A DNA stretch of 64,000 nucleotides from Gluconacetobacter asukensis (lineage in GTDB: Bacteria; Pseudomonadota; Alphaproteobacteria; Acetobacterales; Acetobacteraceae): NCBI RefSeq assembly GCF_014174375.1, contig NZ_JABEQE010000006.1, positions 124,001 through 188,000 of the forward strand, given 5' to 3'. Of this stretch, positions 53,966 through 62,904 are shown one piece after another. Positions within the stretch are counted from its first letter, which is position 1; each line of letters begins with the position of its first letter. A program made the position numbers and the translations under genes. A model generated the notes under the pieces. It saw only the letters and a program-made list of their open reading frames with translations. It was not told the origin of the DNA and searched no databases.

Positions 53966-54817
53966 ATGAACAGCGATGAGGCAGCGGCTATCAGCCGGGA
54001 TGAGACTGCGACTGTTGCTTTCGAAATGGAGGATATCGGACTAACGCTTCCCGAAACGGCACCAGCCGGGGTCGGGGAGACGCTGGCCGAGCCGGTCTTT
54101 CCCTATTTGCCGGACAGTGTGCTGGCACGCATTGTCGAGGACATGCACCGGAACGGCTTTGGTGTGGCTTACGATTGCATCGACCCTGCGCGTCTGGCGG
54201 CCCTGCAGGATTTTGTTGCCGGGAAGATTGCCGGTGTGGGCGGCGAATATGTGGCGCTCACGGGCCGGGGAGCCGTCAGCGGCACCATGCTGGAGGCGTT
54301 GTCCCTGTCGCCGGAATTCAACCGTGCCTGCCGGACGATCTACCGGATGGGAACGGGCCGAGTGGGTCCGGATGTGCCGTTCTACCAGGTTCTGCGCGGT
54401 CTCTCGGGCAAAACCGGTGAGAAGCATGCCTATTTCTTCCATTACGATTCGTACGTCATTACCGCATTGGTGCCGATCCTGATGCCGTCGGTGGGCAAGG
54501 CGGGCGACCTGATCATGTTTCCCAACCTGCGCGGCATCAGAAAGACCTATCTGGCCAATCTGCTCGACAAGGTCCTGCTGGATAACCGCCTGACGCAGAT
54601 CGTCCTGAGATGGGGTGCCACATCCGGCCGTCTGCGGTTCACTCGGCTTCGCATGAAGCCGGGGAATGTCTATTTCTTCTGGGGATACCGGTCGGTGCAT
54701 GCGAACGAACCCTGCGATCGCGACCAGATCCGGGCCACCGCCTTGTTCCATTATGGCAATCCCCATGCCGATAGTTGGGTACGCCGCCTGACCAGCCGCG
54801 AGGCGCCGGTCGATTGA
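53966..54817 (+). CDS. Putative Fe(II)/2-oxoglutarate-dependent oxygenase (PhyH-like)
   Basis: A 283-residue protein with the facial triad expected of this superfamily: His159-x-Asp161 in FFHYDSYV, distal His245 in YRSVHANEPC, and Arg256 in QIRATALFHYG eleven residues later, as for 2-oxoglutarate binding. The segment between, with PSVGKAGDLIMFPN and MKPGNVYFFWG, suits the double-stranded beta-helix. Assignment is by motif only. The ATG at 53966 follows CGGAGAAG and replaces a longer open frame from 53591 with no sensible composition. It lies between a broken sulfotransferase and an O-antigen-ligase-like gene, which hints at surface glycan or lipid modification. Confidence 0.6.
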   Translation: MNSDEAAAISRDETATVAFEMEDIGLTLPETAPAGVGETLAEPVFPYLPDSVLARIVEDMHRNGFGVAYDCIDPARLAALQDFVAGKIAGVGGEYVALTGRGAVSGTMLEALSLSPEFNRACRTIYRMGTGRVGPDVPFYQVLRGLSGKTGEKHAYFFHYDSYVITALVPILMPSVGKAGDLIMFPNLRGIRKTYLANLLDKVLLDNRLTQIVLRWGATSGRLRFTRLRMKPGNVYFFWGYRSVHANEPCDRDQIRATALFHYGNPHADSWVRRLTSREAPVD

Positions 54818-54821
54818 GAAC

Positions 54822-54945
54822 GGCCGGCAGGGCCGCGCCCGGCGTGTGTTTTTGAGCATCGGAGCGGCCCTGCCGGCCATGAGCCCCGAAGCGCAGGAAC
54901 GCACGTCGGATCGCCGCCAGGGTGCATTTTCGGTCAGGCTCTGAA
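54822..54945. repeat. Structured intergenic repeat, copy 1
   Basis: It shares with 61190-61322 a block of about 110 bp that includes the identical GAGCATCGGAGCGG (54854-54867) and near-identical stretches around TGAGCnCCGAAGC, CAGGAA and CGGATCGCC. Its own fold is a 15-bp perfect stem, 54822-54836 with 54864-54878. It starts four bases after the 53966 gene stop and may also act as its terminator. The flanking inverted ends of copy 2 are not seen here. Confidence 0.7.
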
Positions 54946-54977
54946 ACAATTCGTGCCGGAGAGTCTGATCGCCAGGA

Positions 54978-56324
54978 ATGCGCCCGCGCCTGTATGGGGA
55001 AGCCTGGACTGGCAAGCGGCGTTATGTGTGGATGATGGTTGAAAAGGTAAGCGGGCGCTGGGGCGTGCCCGATGGTGTGATGCGGGGGATCGCTCTGGCG
55101 ATGACCCTGACGCTGCCGTTCTTTCAGTTGCGGGGACGGGCGATCAGCGACGGATTCATGTCCTGTATCGCGGTGTTGTTTCTTCTGCACTGCCTGCGCG
55201 CCCGGGATCGTGGCTGGTGGCGTGGATGGCCGGTGTTTGCCCTGGCATTCTGGGCGCTGGCCATCCTGTCGTCGGTGATGCATGGCACCGGCCATGCGGT
55301 TGCCGAGGCCGTCGTGCTGGGGCGGTTCTTCCTGTTCTGCGTGGCGCTGGAACGCTGGGTGCTGCGCGATGGTGACGCGCGACGCTGGCTGGGCGTGTCG
55401 GTGACGCTGGCGGCCCTGTGGCTGGTCGTGGAATGCTGGCAGCAATATCTGCTGGGGACCAATCTGTGGGGCTATCCGCGCTGGGTGGATGGCGCGCTGA
55501 CCGGGCCGTTCTACAAGCCCCGCGCGGGGGCGGCCCTGCTGATGGTCGTCTTTCCGGGGCTGATGGTGTTCGCCACGCGCTGGCTGGAAGCGTCATCGTG
55601 GCGCGCGCGGCTGGCGGGGATCGGCCTGATCATGTTCCTGACGCTGACGATGATCCTGATCGGCCAGCGCATGCCCGCGCTGCTATTCGGCCTGGGGCTG
55701 GCCGTCATGGCCGTGCTGATCCGTCGGCTGCGCTGGCCGGTCCTGGCTGCCGGGCTGGTCGGGGCCGTGGGGCTGGCATTGCTGCCTGTGCTGTCGCCGC
55801 CTGCCTATGCCAAGCTCGTGGTGCATTTCATGGACCAGATGCGGCATTTTTCCGACAGCCCGTATGGGCAGATCTATATCCGCGCCGGGGTCATGCTGGA
55901 CCGGCATCCCTGGCTGGGCGTGGGGGTGGATGGGTTCAGGGGGGCATGTGCCGACCCGGCCTATGTCCGTGACCTTGTGCTGTTCGGCCATACGTTCCCG
56001 ACCCGCGATGTTGCGCTGGGGTGCAACATCCATCCGCACAATATCTATCTGGAGGTTGCCACTACGGCGGGGTTGGCCGGGCTGGCCTGTTTCCTGGCGA
56101 TGGTGGCATGCTGGCTGTGGCGGATGATCCGTGCCCTGTCGCCGGCACAGGCGCCGCAGCAGGCGATGCTGTGCGTGGCATGCTGCGTGATGCTGTGGCC
56201 GCTGGCCTCGAGCAGCGCGCTGTTCACCGTACGGACGGCGGGCTGGATCTTCCTGATGGTCGGCTGGGGGCTGGCGGCCTCGGCCGATATCGCGGGGGAG
56301 AGAAGGGCCGAGCGTCGGCTCTGA
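54978..56324 (+). CDS. O-antigen ligase/polymerase-like membrane protein (Wzy_C family)
   Basis: Integral membrane protein of up to 448 residues with about ten to eleven hydrophobic helices. A large periplasmic loop carries the family signature HPWLGVGVDGFRGAC and, later, CNIHPHNIYLEVATTAGLAGL (the H-x-H-N motif of O-antigen ligases such as WaaL and of related polymerases). It probably joins or polymerises a surface polysaccharide, though the substrate is unknown. The start is uncertain: ATG 54978 adds 18 polar residues, ATG 55032 gives MMVEKV. No other polysaccharide gene is adjacent. The gene follows the repeat copy and converges with cdd. Confidence 0.85.
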   Translation: MRPRLYGEAWTGKRRYVWMMVEKVSGRWGVPDGVMRGIALAMTLTLPFFQLRGRAISDGFMSCIAVLFLLHCLRARDRGWWRGWPVFALAFWALAILSSVMHGTGHAVAEAVVLGRFFLFCVALERWVLRDGDARRWLGVSVTLAALWLVVECWQQYLLGTNLWGYPRWVDGALTGPFYKPRAGAALLMVVFPGLMVFATRWLEASSWRARLAGIGLIMFLTLTMILIGQRMPALLFGLGLAVMAVLIRRLRWPVLAAGLVGAVGLALLPVLSPPAYAKLVVHFMDQMRHFSDSPYGQIYIRAGVMLDRHPWLGVGVDGFRGACADPAYVRDLVLFGHTFPTRDVALGCNIHPHNIYLEVATTAGLAGLACFLAMVACWLWRMIRALSPAQAPQQAMLCVACCVMLWPLASSSALFTVRTAGWIFLMVGWGLAASADIAGERRAERRL

Positions 56325-56359
56325 TCGGGCTGGTGCCGATCTGGCAGGCTTTGGCCGGT

Positions 56360-56764
56360 TCAGGCCGCGTCGAGATCCTCGGGGCCGAAGGCGTCGGGGA
56401 GCAGGTCGGCCAGCGTGCGGACCAGCAGGACATCGCCTTCCGGCCCGACCATGCGGATTCTCAGGTCCGGGGTGCCGAATTCGCGGATTTTCTGGCGGCA
56501 GCCGCCGCAGGGCGCGCAGGCGCGGTCGCCCCCGCCGCAGATGACGAGGTCGGCGATGCGCCGGCCGCCGGCCGCCACCATGGCCGAGATGGCTCCGCCT
56601 TCGGCGCAGATGCCTTGGGGGTAGGCGGCGTTCTCGGTATTGCAGCCGACGAAGAGGCGCCCGTCGGCGTCGTGCAGCGCGGCGCCGACCAGAAAGCGCG
56701 AATAGGGGGCGTAGGCGTTGTTGCGAACGGCGATCGCGGCGTCGATCAGCTTGTCGTCGGACAT
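56360..56764 (-). CDS. cdd: Cytidine deaminase
   Basis: Deaminates cytidine and deoxycytidine to uridine forms in pyrimidine salvage. The 134-residue homotetrameric-type protein shows NNAYAPYSRFLVGAAL, the zinc ligand Cys and catalytic Glu in ICAEGGAIS, and the other ligands in CAPCGGCRQ. The ATG at 56764 was chosen by homology; an open frame reaches 57028. It is divergent from lysA and converges with the O-antigen-ligase-like gene. Confidence 0.96.
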   Translation of the reverse strand: MSDDKLIDAAIAVRNNAYAPYSRFLVGAALHDADGRLFVGCNTENAAYPQGICAEGGAISAMVAAGGRRIADLVICGGGDRACAPCGGCRQKIREFGTPDLRIRMVGPEGDVLLVRTLADLLPDAFGPEDLDAA

Positions 56765-56882
56765 GGCGGCCTCCCTGGGTTTGTCCAGCCTGATGAATGC
56801 TCTATCGGATCGTATGGCGAAAGAACAGCATCGGGGGCCTGTGGCGCTTGGAACCGGGGCGCCGTCCCGGTATTCTCGGTGC

Positions 56883-58241
56883 ATGCTGGATTGCCCTTCT
56901 TCGCCTGCCGAGCAGGACCCGACCGTCGCCGACCTGCTGGCCGCGCGACCGCATCTGTCGATGCACGCCCTTGACGGCCTGGTGCTGGAGGACGTGCCGT
57001 TGAACGCGATCGCCGACGCGGTCGGCACCCCGACCTGGGTGATGGGGGCGGGGACCCTGCGGGCGCGCTATCGCCTGCTGGAGAATGCGATGCGCGGTGC
57101 GGGGCTGGCGCCGTCGATCCATTTCGCGGTGAAGGCGAACGATCATCTGGCCGTGCTGCGCATTCTGGCGGCGGAAGGGGCCGGCGCCGACGTGGTCAGT
57201 GGCGGCGAGTTGCGCCGGGCCCGCGCGGCCGGGGTGCCGGCGGCGCGGATCGTCTTTTCGGGTGTCGGCAAGACGCGCGAGGAAATGGCGCTGGCCCTGG
57301 CCGAGGGGATTGGCCATATCGCGGTTGAGAGTGCCGAGGAGCTGGACATTCTCTCCGACGTCGCCGCGTCGTCGGGCCGGGTGGCGCCGATCACGCTGCG
57401 GGTGAATCCGGACGTGGATGCCGGCACGCATGAAAAGATCACCACCGGGCTGTCGACCAACAAGTTCGGCATCGCTTACGCCCGCGCTGCCGCGCTGTAT
57501 GAACGTGCGGCGGGGCTGCCGGGGCTGAAGCCGCTGGGGTTCTCGGTGCATATCGGCAGCCAGATCGTCGCGATGGCGCCCTATCGGGCCGCGTTTGCCC
57601 GGGTGGCGGAGCTGGTGCGCACGGTGCGGGCGCGTGGTCTGCCGGTCAGTCTGGTGGATTGCGGCGGGGGCCTGGGCATCTGCTATCGCGATGAGGCCGA
57701 AGGGGCGCCGGAGGCATTGGCCGGCGCGATCCGCGCCGAACTGGGCGATCTGGACGTGCGGCTGGCCATCGAGCCGGGGCGCTGGCTGGCGGGGCCGGCC
57801 GGGCTGCTGCTGTCGCGGGTGATCTTGCGCAAGGCGGGTGAGGATGGGTTGCCATCCTTCCTGATTCTGGACGCGGCGATGAACGATCTGATGCGCCCCA
57901 GCCTCTATGAGGCCTGGCATGGCATTCTGCCGGTTTCGGCCCGCGATGCGACGCGGCCCGTGGAGGCGGTGAATGTGGTCGGGCCGGTTTGCGAGAGTGC
58001 GGATTCCTTTGCGGATGGGCGGGTTCTGCCGCGTCTGGACGAGGGGGCGCGGGTCGCGCTGCTGGATACCGGGGCGTATGGCGCGGTCATGAGCTCCACC
58101 TATAACGGCCGGCCGCTGGCGGCGCAGGTGCTGGTCGATGGCGGGCGGTGGTCGGTGATCCGCGAACGCCAGCCGGTCGAGAGCCTGTGGGCGGCGGACC
58201 GGATTCCCGACTGGGTGACGCCCGTTCCGGCGGGCGGCTGA
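56883..58241 (+). CDS. lysA: Diaminopimelate decarboxylase
   Basis: PLP enzyme catalysing the last step of lysine synthesis. Up to 452 residues: the alanine-racemase-like barrel with the PLP lysine in HFAVKANDHLAVL (Lys84 from this start), LKPLGFSVHIGSQI, DCGGGLGICY, EPGRWLAGPAG, and the C-terminal beta domain with GPVCESADSFADG holding the active-site Cys and TGAYGAVMSSTYN. The start is uncertain: ATG 56883 gives a slightly long protein, ATG 56961 (MHALDG) the more usual length. A DUF4175 gene follows 7 bp later. Confidence 0.95.
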   Translation: MLDCPSSPAEQDPTVADLLAARPHLSMHALDGLVLEDVPLNAIADAVGTPTWVMGAGTLRARYRLLENAMRGAGLAPSIHFAVKANDHLAVLRILAAEGAGADVVSGGELRRARAAGVPAARIVFSGVGKTREEMALALAEGIGHIAVESAEELDILSDVAASSGRVAPITLRVNPDVDAGTHEKITTGLSTNKFGIAYARAAALYERAAGLPGLKPLGFSVHIGSQIVAMAPYRAAFARVAELVRTVRARGLPVSLVDCGGGLGICYRDEAEGAPEALAGAIRAELGDLDVRLAIEPGRWLAGPAGLLLSRVILRKAGEDGLPSFLILDAAMNDLMRPSLYEAWHGILPVSARDATRPVEAVNVVGPVCESADSFADGRVLPRLDEGARVALLDTGAYGAVMSSTYNGRPLAAQVLVDGGRWSVIRERQPVESLWAADRIPDWVTPVPAGG

Positions 58242-58248
58242 GCCCGGT

Positions 58249-61089
58249 ATGGCAGGCGGGTCCACATCCCTGCGGGACGACGGGGCGCCGGCGGCTTCCA
58301 TCGTGCCGTTTGCGGTCCGTCTGGCGGCGGCGCGGCATCGGGCGCGGCTCGTCCTGTGGATCGAGGCGATCCGGCCTGTCCTGCTGCCGGTGCTGGGGAT
58401 GTTGGTTGCCTATGTGATCGCGGGTCTGCTGGGGGTGCCGCAGACTCTGTCCGACCTGTCGCGCGGGACGATTCTGGTCCTGCTGGCCGGTGCCTGTGTG
58501 GGGTGGATCGTCTGGCGGGGGCGGCGGGTGACGGGCCCGACGCCGGATGACATCGACCGGCGGATCGAGCGTGCGTCCGGCCTTGCCCATCGTCCGCTGC
58601 AGACGCTGGCCGACCATCCGGCAGTTGGCGGGGCGGAACAGGCGGGATTGTGGGCTGCGCATCTGTGGCGCACGGGGCTGACCATAGGGCGGTTGCGCGC
58701 CGGGTGGCCGCGCTTGTGGGCGGGGGCGCATGATCCGTGGCGTCTGGGCATCGTTCTTCCGGTCGCGCTGCTGGCGGCGCTGGGCTGGGCCGGACCGGAG
58801 GCGCCGGGACGGCTGGCGGCTGCCTTCTGGCCGGGGCTGGACGATCCGGGTGCGGCGCGGCCGCATATTCAGGCCTGGATCACGCCGCCGGCCTATGCGC
58901 CCGGCGCGCCGGTATTTCTGGATGAGGGCACCGGTCGGGCGACGGTGCCGCAGGGATCGGTGCTGAGCGTCAGCGTGACGGATCTGCGGGGGCGGCCGAG
59001 CTTGCGTGTGGCCGCGATGGCGTCGGGGCCTGCGGTAGCAGATGACCGGTTCCGTGCGCTGGGGCCGGGAAGCTGGTCGGCGGAGGTCAGGCTGCTGGGC
59101 AGCGCGACGCTGGCCCTGCGCGGGCGGGGGCGGACCTTCAGCGACTGGACTGTCACGGTTCTGCCCGATGCGGCGCCGACGATTGCGTGGGGTGCGCGGC
59201 CCGGAGCCCCGCCGGGCGAATGGCGCACGCGGCTGCCTTATGCCGCGAAGCAGGCCTATGGCATCGCGTCGTTGCACGCCGAGCTGCGGTTGGCGCAACA
59301 GGGCAAGGGAGCGGCGGCCACGCGGGTATTGAGCGTGCCGATTCCGCTTGATGGCCAGCCGCGTGATGCGACCGGCGTTGCCACGCCCGATCTGTCGGCT
59401 GATCCGTGGGCCGGCGAGGAGGTTGTGGGCCGGCTGGTGGCGACCAGCACCAGCGGGCAGCCGGGTACGAGCCCGGTGGCGCGGTTCCGTCTCGGCGCGC
59501 GCAAGTTCACGAGCCCGGTGGCGAAGGCGGTGCTGGATATCAGGCGCCGGCTGGCGCTGGGGCGCGAGGAACCGGCCGATGGTGCCGCCGATCTGGCGGC
59601 GCTGGGCGAGATGCCTGATCCGTTCCAGGCCGATGAGGGTATGTTGCTGAACCTGGCATCGGCCGCCGACATGCTGGAAAGCACCGATGTGGAGCCCCAC
59701 GCGGCGCTTGATCAGGTGGTGTCGCGGCTGTGGTATCTGGCGCTGGAGATCGAGGATATCCGGCATGGCGGGCGGGCCGGTGCGCAGGCGGCGCTGGATG
59801 TGCGCGCGGCGCAGGATGCCGTGACCGCGCAGTTGAACCGCATGCGGGCACTGGGCGCGCAGGGCCAGTCGCCCGCCGAGCAGAGTGAATTGCAGCGGCG
59901 GATGGAGGCGTTGCGTCAGGCGATTTCCCGCCGGATGCAGGCGCTGGCCCAGCAGGCGCTGCAATCGCATACCGCCATCCCGGATCTGCCGGGGATGACC
60001 CAGGATGGGGACCGGGCGCTGTCGAAGATGATGCAGCAGATGCAGGATGCGGCGAAGAACGGCCGGTCTGCCGATGCGATGCAGATGATGCAGCGTATGG
60101 AAGACATGCTGGAACATATGCGCACGGCCTCGCCACAGGATCTGGCGAATCTGGCCGCCCAGATGATGGCGCGCCAGCAGGCCGCCGAACAGCAGGAGGC
60201 GCTGCGGGACCTGATTGGCCGCCAGTCCGGGTTGCTGGATCACAGCCAGGCACGCCTGGACCGCGAGCAGCGCGCCCGCGAGAAGGCCGAAGCCGAGCGG
60301 CGCGCGCGGCAGGAGGAAGAGGCGCCGGATTCGGATGGTGATCTGGCGACGATGCCGGCGGCCGAATTGATGCGGCGTCTTGGCCTGCGGCCATTGCCGG
60401 GCATGCAGGACGAGCAGTCCGGGCATGACGGTCAGCCGGGTGGTCCGCCCCCGCCGCAGGGAAGCGCTTCGGCGGAGGGGGCTGGTGGCCCGCCATCGGC
60501 CGGCCCGGATCGGCATGGCGGCGACGCACCGGGTGACGAGACGGCGCGACGGGACGACCGGACCGTGCAGCGCGCGCTGGGGCGGGCGCTGGACGAACTG
60601 GGGCGTGAATTCAAGGGGCTGACGGGGAAGGATGCGCCGTCGGGCTTTGCCGATGCGGGGCAGTCGATCAAGAACGCGCGCACGGCCCTGGCTGGTGGCG
60701 ACGATGCGGCGGCCGCAGCGGCACAGCGCAAGGCTCTGGCCGATCTGCAGAAGGGCGACCAGCAGATGCGTCAGGCCATGAAGGGATCGGGCGGCGGTGG
60801 GATGGCCAGCTTCCTGCCGGGCTTCTCGAACGGTTCGGGTGGCGGCAAGCCGGGCGAGGGCGACGAATCCGGGGAGAGTGCGCAGGAAGACCAGAAGGGT
60901 GATCGCGACCCGCTGGGCCGGCGGACGGGTGAGGGCAAGGAAGGCATGGATGCCGACACCCATGTGCCCGACGCCGTATCGCGCGAGCGGGCCCGCGAGA
61001 TCGAGCAGGAACTACGCCGCCGCGATTCCGACCGCACCCGCCCGCGCGAGGAACTGGAATATCTGGACCGCCTGCTGAAACCGTTCTGA
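58249..61089 (+). CDS. DUF4175 (TIGR02302) family membrane protein
   Basis: A 946-residue protein of an alphaproteobacterial family of unknown function, often next to lysA as here. Layout: three N-terminal hydrophobic helices (about 43-63, 72-90, 163-183), then a mostly beta region with repeated Arg-rich segments (about 200-430). A long Gln/Met/Ala-rich helical stretch with coiled-coil character follows (about 520-720), then a low-complexity Gly/Pro region and a charged C-terminus ending in LEYLDRLLKPF. It is likely anchored in the inner membrane; a role in envelope maintenance is inference. The gene starts 7 bp after lysA, so they are probably co-transcribed. Confidence 0.85.
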   Translation: MAGGSTSLRDDGAPAASIVPFAVRLAAARHRARLVLWIEAIRPVLLPVLGMLVAYVIAGLLGVPQTLSDLSRGTILVLLAGACVGWIVWRGRRVTGPTPDDIDRRIERASGLAHRPLQTLADHPAVGGAEQAGLWAAHLWRTGLTIGRLRAGWPRLWAGAHDPWRLGIVLPVALLAALGWAGPEAPGRLAAAFWPGLDDPGAARPHIQAWITPPAYAPGAPVFLDEGTGRATVPQGSVLSVSVTDLRGRPSLRVAAMASGPAVADDRFRALGPGSWSAEVRLLGSATLALRGRGRTFSDWTVTVLPDAAPTIAWGARPGAPPGEWRTRLPYAAKQAYGIASLHAELRLAQQGKGAAATRVLSVPIPLDGQPRDATGVATPDLSADPWAGEEVVGRLVATSTSGQPGTSPVARFRLGARKFTSPVAKAVLDIRRRLALGREEPADGAADLAALGEMPDPFQADEGMLLNLASAADMLESTDVEPHAALDQVVSRLWYLALEIEDIRHGGRAGAQAALDVRAAQDAVTAQLNRMRALGAQGQSPAEQSELQRRMEALRQAISRRMQALAQQALQSHTAIPDLPGMTQDGDRALSKMMQQMQDAAKNGRSADAMQMMQRMEDMLEHMRTASPQDLANLAAQMMARQQAAEQQEALRDLIGRQSGLLDHSQARLDREQRAREKAEAERRARQEEEAPDSDGDLATMPAAELMRRLGLRPLPGMQDEQSGHDGQPGGPPPPQGSASAEGAGGPPSAGPDRHGGDAPGDETARRDDRTVQRALGRALDELGREFKGLTGKDAPSGFADAGQSIKNARTALAGGDDAAAAAAQRKALADLQKGDQQMRQAMKGSGGGGMASFLPGFSNGSGGGKPGEGDESGESAQEDQKGDRDPLGRRTGEGKEGMDADTHVPDAVSRERAREIEQELRRRDSDRTRPREELEYLDRLLKPF

Positions 61090-61105
61090 AACGCATCGAA
61101 GCGGA

Positions 61106-61121
61106 GCGGCCAACAGGCCGC
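61106..61121 (+). terminator. Hairpin after the DUF4175 gene
   Basis: GCGGCC-AACA-GGCCGC, a perfect 6-bp GC stem 16 bp past the stop. A second stem, ACGCCA/TGGCGT, follows at 61124-61148. They probably form part of the terminator of the lysA-DUF4175 unit. Confidence 0.45.
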
Positions 61122-61158
61122 GAACGCCAGATCGTCATCGGTTGGCGTGAGGCTCGCA

Positions 61159-61322
61159 AATTTGTGTGGGGAAACGTGGGCTGGTGAGCGAGAGCGGCCC
61201 GAAGGGCCGCGGCCGGCGTGCGTTTCCGAGCATCGGAGCGGAGTGGCCTTGATGGCCGTGAGCACCGAAGCACAGGAAACACGCGCCGGATCGCCACCAG
61301 CGCGCGTTTCCACACACAAATT
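61159..61322. repeat. Structured intergenic repeat, copy 2, with 28-bp inverted ends
   Basis: The element is bounded by imperfect inverted repeats: 61159-61186 and 61295-61322, matching at 25 of 28 positions (AATTTGTGTG-GGAAACG core). Inside it has a 7-bp hairpin with GAA loop (61194-61210) and the block GAGCATCGGAGCGG (61228-61241) shared with copy 1 at 54854. It lies between converging transcription units, and its right end reaches the stop codon of the LptM-like gene. MITE-like and bidirectional-terminator roles are both possible. Confidence 0.7.
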
Positions 61323-61474
61323 CAGTCGGGCATGGGGTAGGTGCGGGGATACGTCATATGCGAGGCCGGGCCGGGGGCGGAGGGCGAGCCCTTCTTGCCG
61401 CAGGCCGCGAGGCCCGTCAGCAGCAGGGCGAGGCCCAGCATGGTGCCGACGGGACGTACCATGCGCCGGATCAT
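61322..61474 (-). CDS. LptM-like small lipoprotein
   Basis: A 50-residue outer-envelope lipoprotein, too short for most gene callers. It has a basic start ([10 protein letters not shown]), a hydrophobic core, and a lipobox LTGLAAC followed by GKKGSPSAP, resembling the CGxKGPL motif of the LptM/YifL family, which assists LptD maturation. The ATG overlaps the argH stop by 4 bp, the typical argH-lptM arrangement of alphaproteobacteria. Its last codons fall within the inverted end of the adjacent repeat, so the C-terminus may have been altered by that element. Confidence 0.8.
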   Translation of the reverse strand: MIRRMVRPVGTMLGLALLLTGLAACGKKGSPSAPGPASHMTYPRTYPMPD

Positions 61475-62901
61475 GGCGTATCGCCTAAGGCGGCCCGCCA
61501 GCGTTCGGCCTGGGCGCGGACATTGTCGGGTGCGGTGCCGCCCTCGCTGGTGCGCGAGGCGAGCGAGGCCTCGACGGTGAGGACCGAGAAAATGTCCTGC
61601 GTGATGCCGGGCTCTTCGGCCTGCATGTCGGCTAGGGAGAGGTCCGAGAGGTCCACGCCGCGGCTTTCGGCCAGTGCCACCAGGCGGCCGGTGACGTGGT
61701 GGGCGGTGCGGAAGGGCAGTTTGAGCACCCGCACCAGCCAGTCCGCGAGGTCGGTGGCGGTGGAGAAGCCGGAGCCGGCATAGGCGCGCATGCGCTCGGT
61801 ATTGGGCTTGAGGTCGCGGATCATGCCGTCGCAGGCGGCCAGCGACAGGGCGGCGGCGTCGGTGGCGGCGAAGACGGGTTCCTTGTCTTCCTGCATGTCC
61901 TTGGCATAGGCCAGCGGCAGGCCCTTCATGACCGTCAGTAGCCCGACCAGCGCGCCCGTGACGCGGCCGATCTTGGCGCGCACCAGTTCCGCCGCGTCCG
62001 GGTTGCGCTTCTGCGGCATGATCGACGAGCCGGTGGTGAAGGCGTCGGACAGGCGGATGAAGGCGAACGGCGCCGAGCACCAGATCACGATTTCCTCGGA
62101 CAGGCGTGACAGGTGCATGGCCATGATCGACAGGGCCGAGAGATATTCCAGCGCGAAATCGCGGTCGGACACGGCGTCGAGTGAATTGGCGGTCGGGCGG
62201 TCGAAGCCCAGCGCCTGCGCCGTCATCCGCCGGTCGATCGGGAAGGAGGTGCCGGCCAGGGCCGCGGAGCCGAGCGGGCATTCGTTCAGGCGGCGGCGGG
62301 TGTCGGCCAGGCGGCCGCGATCGCGGGCCAGCATTTCTACATAGGCCATCAGATGATGGCCGAAGGTGACGGGTTGGGCGGTCTGCAGATGGGTGAAGCC
62401 GGGCATGGGGTCGGCGGCGTGTTCGCGGGCGCGGCGGGACAGGGCGCGCATGAGGGAGGCGATCTGCCCGTCCAGCCCGTCGATGGCGTCGCGGACCCAG
62501 AGGCGGAAATCGGTGGCCACCTGGTCGTTGCGCGAGCGCGCGGTGTGCAGGCGCTTGCCGGCCTCGCCGATCCGGTCGGACAGGCGGGCCTCGATATTCA
62601 TGTGGATGTCTTCCAGCCGGGGGCTGAAATCGAACTGGCCGGCTGCGATCTCCTCGCCGATTCCGGTCAGGCCGTGACGGATTTCGGCCTCGTCTTCGGT
62701 GCTGATGATACCGGTTTTGGCCAGCATTGCGGCGTGGGCCAGCGAGCCTGCGATATCCTGCCGCCACAGGGCCTTGTCGAAGCCGATCGAGGCGTTGATG
62801 TCCTGCATGATGGCCGAGGGGCCACCCGCGAACCGACCACCCCACTGGACATTCGCCCGTGCGGAGTCATTGTCGGTCGCATGTTCTTCGTTCACAGACA
62901 T
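61471..62901 (-). CDS. argH: Argininosuccinate lyase
   Basis: Cleaves argininosuccinate to arginine and fumarate, the last step of arginine synthesis. The 476 residues include [10 protein letters not shown] near the N-terminus, [32 protein letters not shown] and the superfamily signature [19 protein letters not shown] with the catalytic serine. The ATG at 62901 is 3 bases from the divergent TlpA-like start, so the promoter of each gene must lie within or overlap the other. The stop overlaps the small lipoprotein gene. Confidence 0.97.
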   Translation of the reverse strand: MSVNEEHATDNDSARANVQWGGRFAGGPSAIMQDINASIGFDKALWRQDIAGSLAHAAMLAKTGIISTEDEAEIRHGLTGIGEEIAAGQFDFSPRLEDIHMNIEARLSDRIGEAGKRLHTARSRNDQVATDFRLWVRDAIDGLDGQIASLMRALSRRAREHAADPMPGFTHLQTAQPVTFGHHLMAYVEMLARDRGRLADTRRRLNECPLGSAALAGTSFPIDRRMTAQALGFDRPTANSLDAVSDRDFALEYLSALSIMAMHLSRLSEEIVIWCSAPFAFIRLSDAFTTGSSIMPQKRNPDAAELVRAKIGRVTGALVGLLTVMKGLPLAYAKDMQEDKEPVFAATDAAALSLAACDGMIRDLKPNTERMRAYAGSGFSTATDLADWLVRVLKLPFRTAHHVTGRLVALAESRGVDLSDLSLADMQAEEPGITQDIFSVLTVEASLASRTSEGGTAPDNVRAQAERWRAALGDTP

Positions 62902-62904
62902 GCC

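Noticed and set aside
58087..60963. A 958-codon minus-strand open frame opposite the DUF4175 gene
   Set aside because: The composition is typical of high-GC antisense frames (Arg, Pro, His), without recognisable domains.
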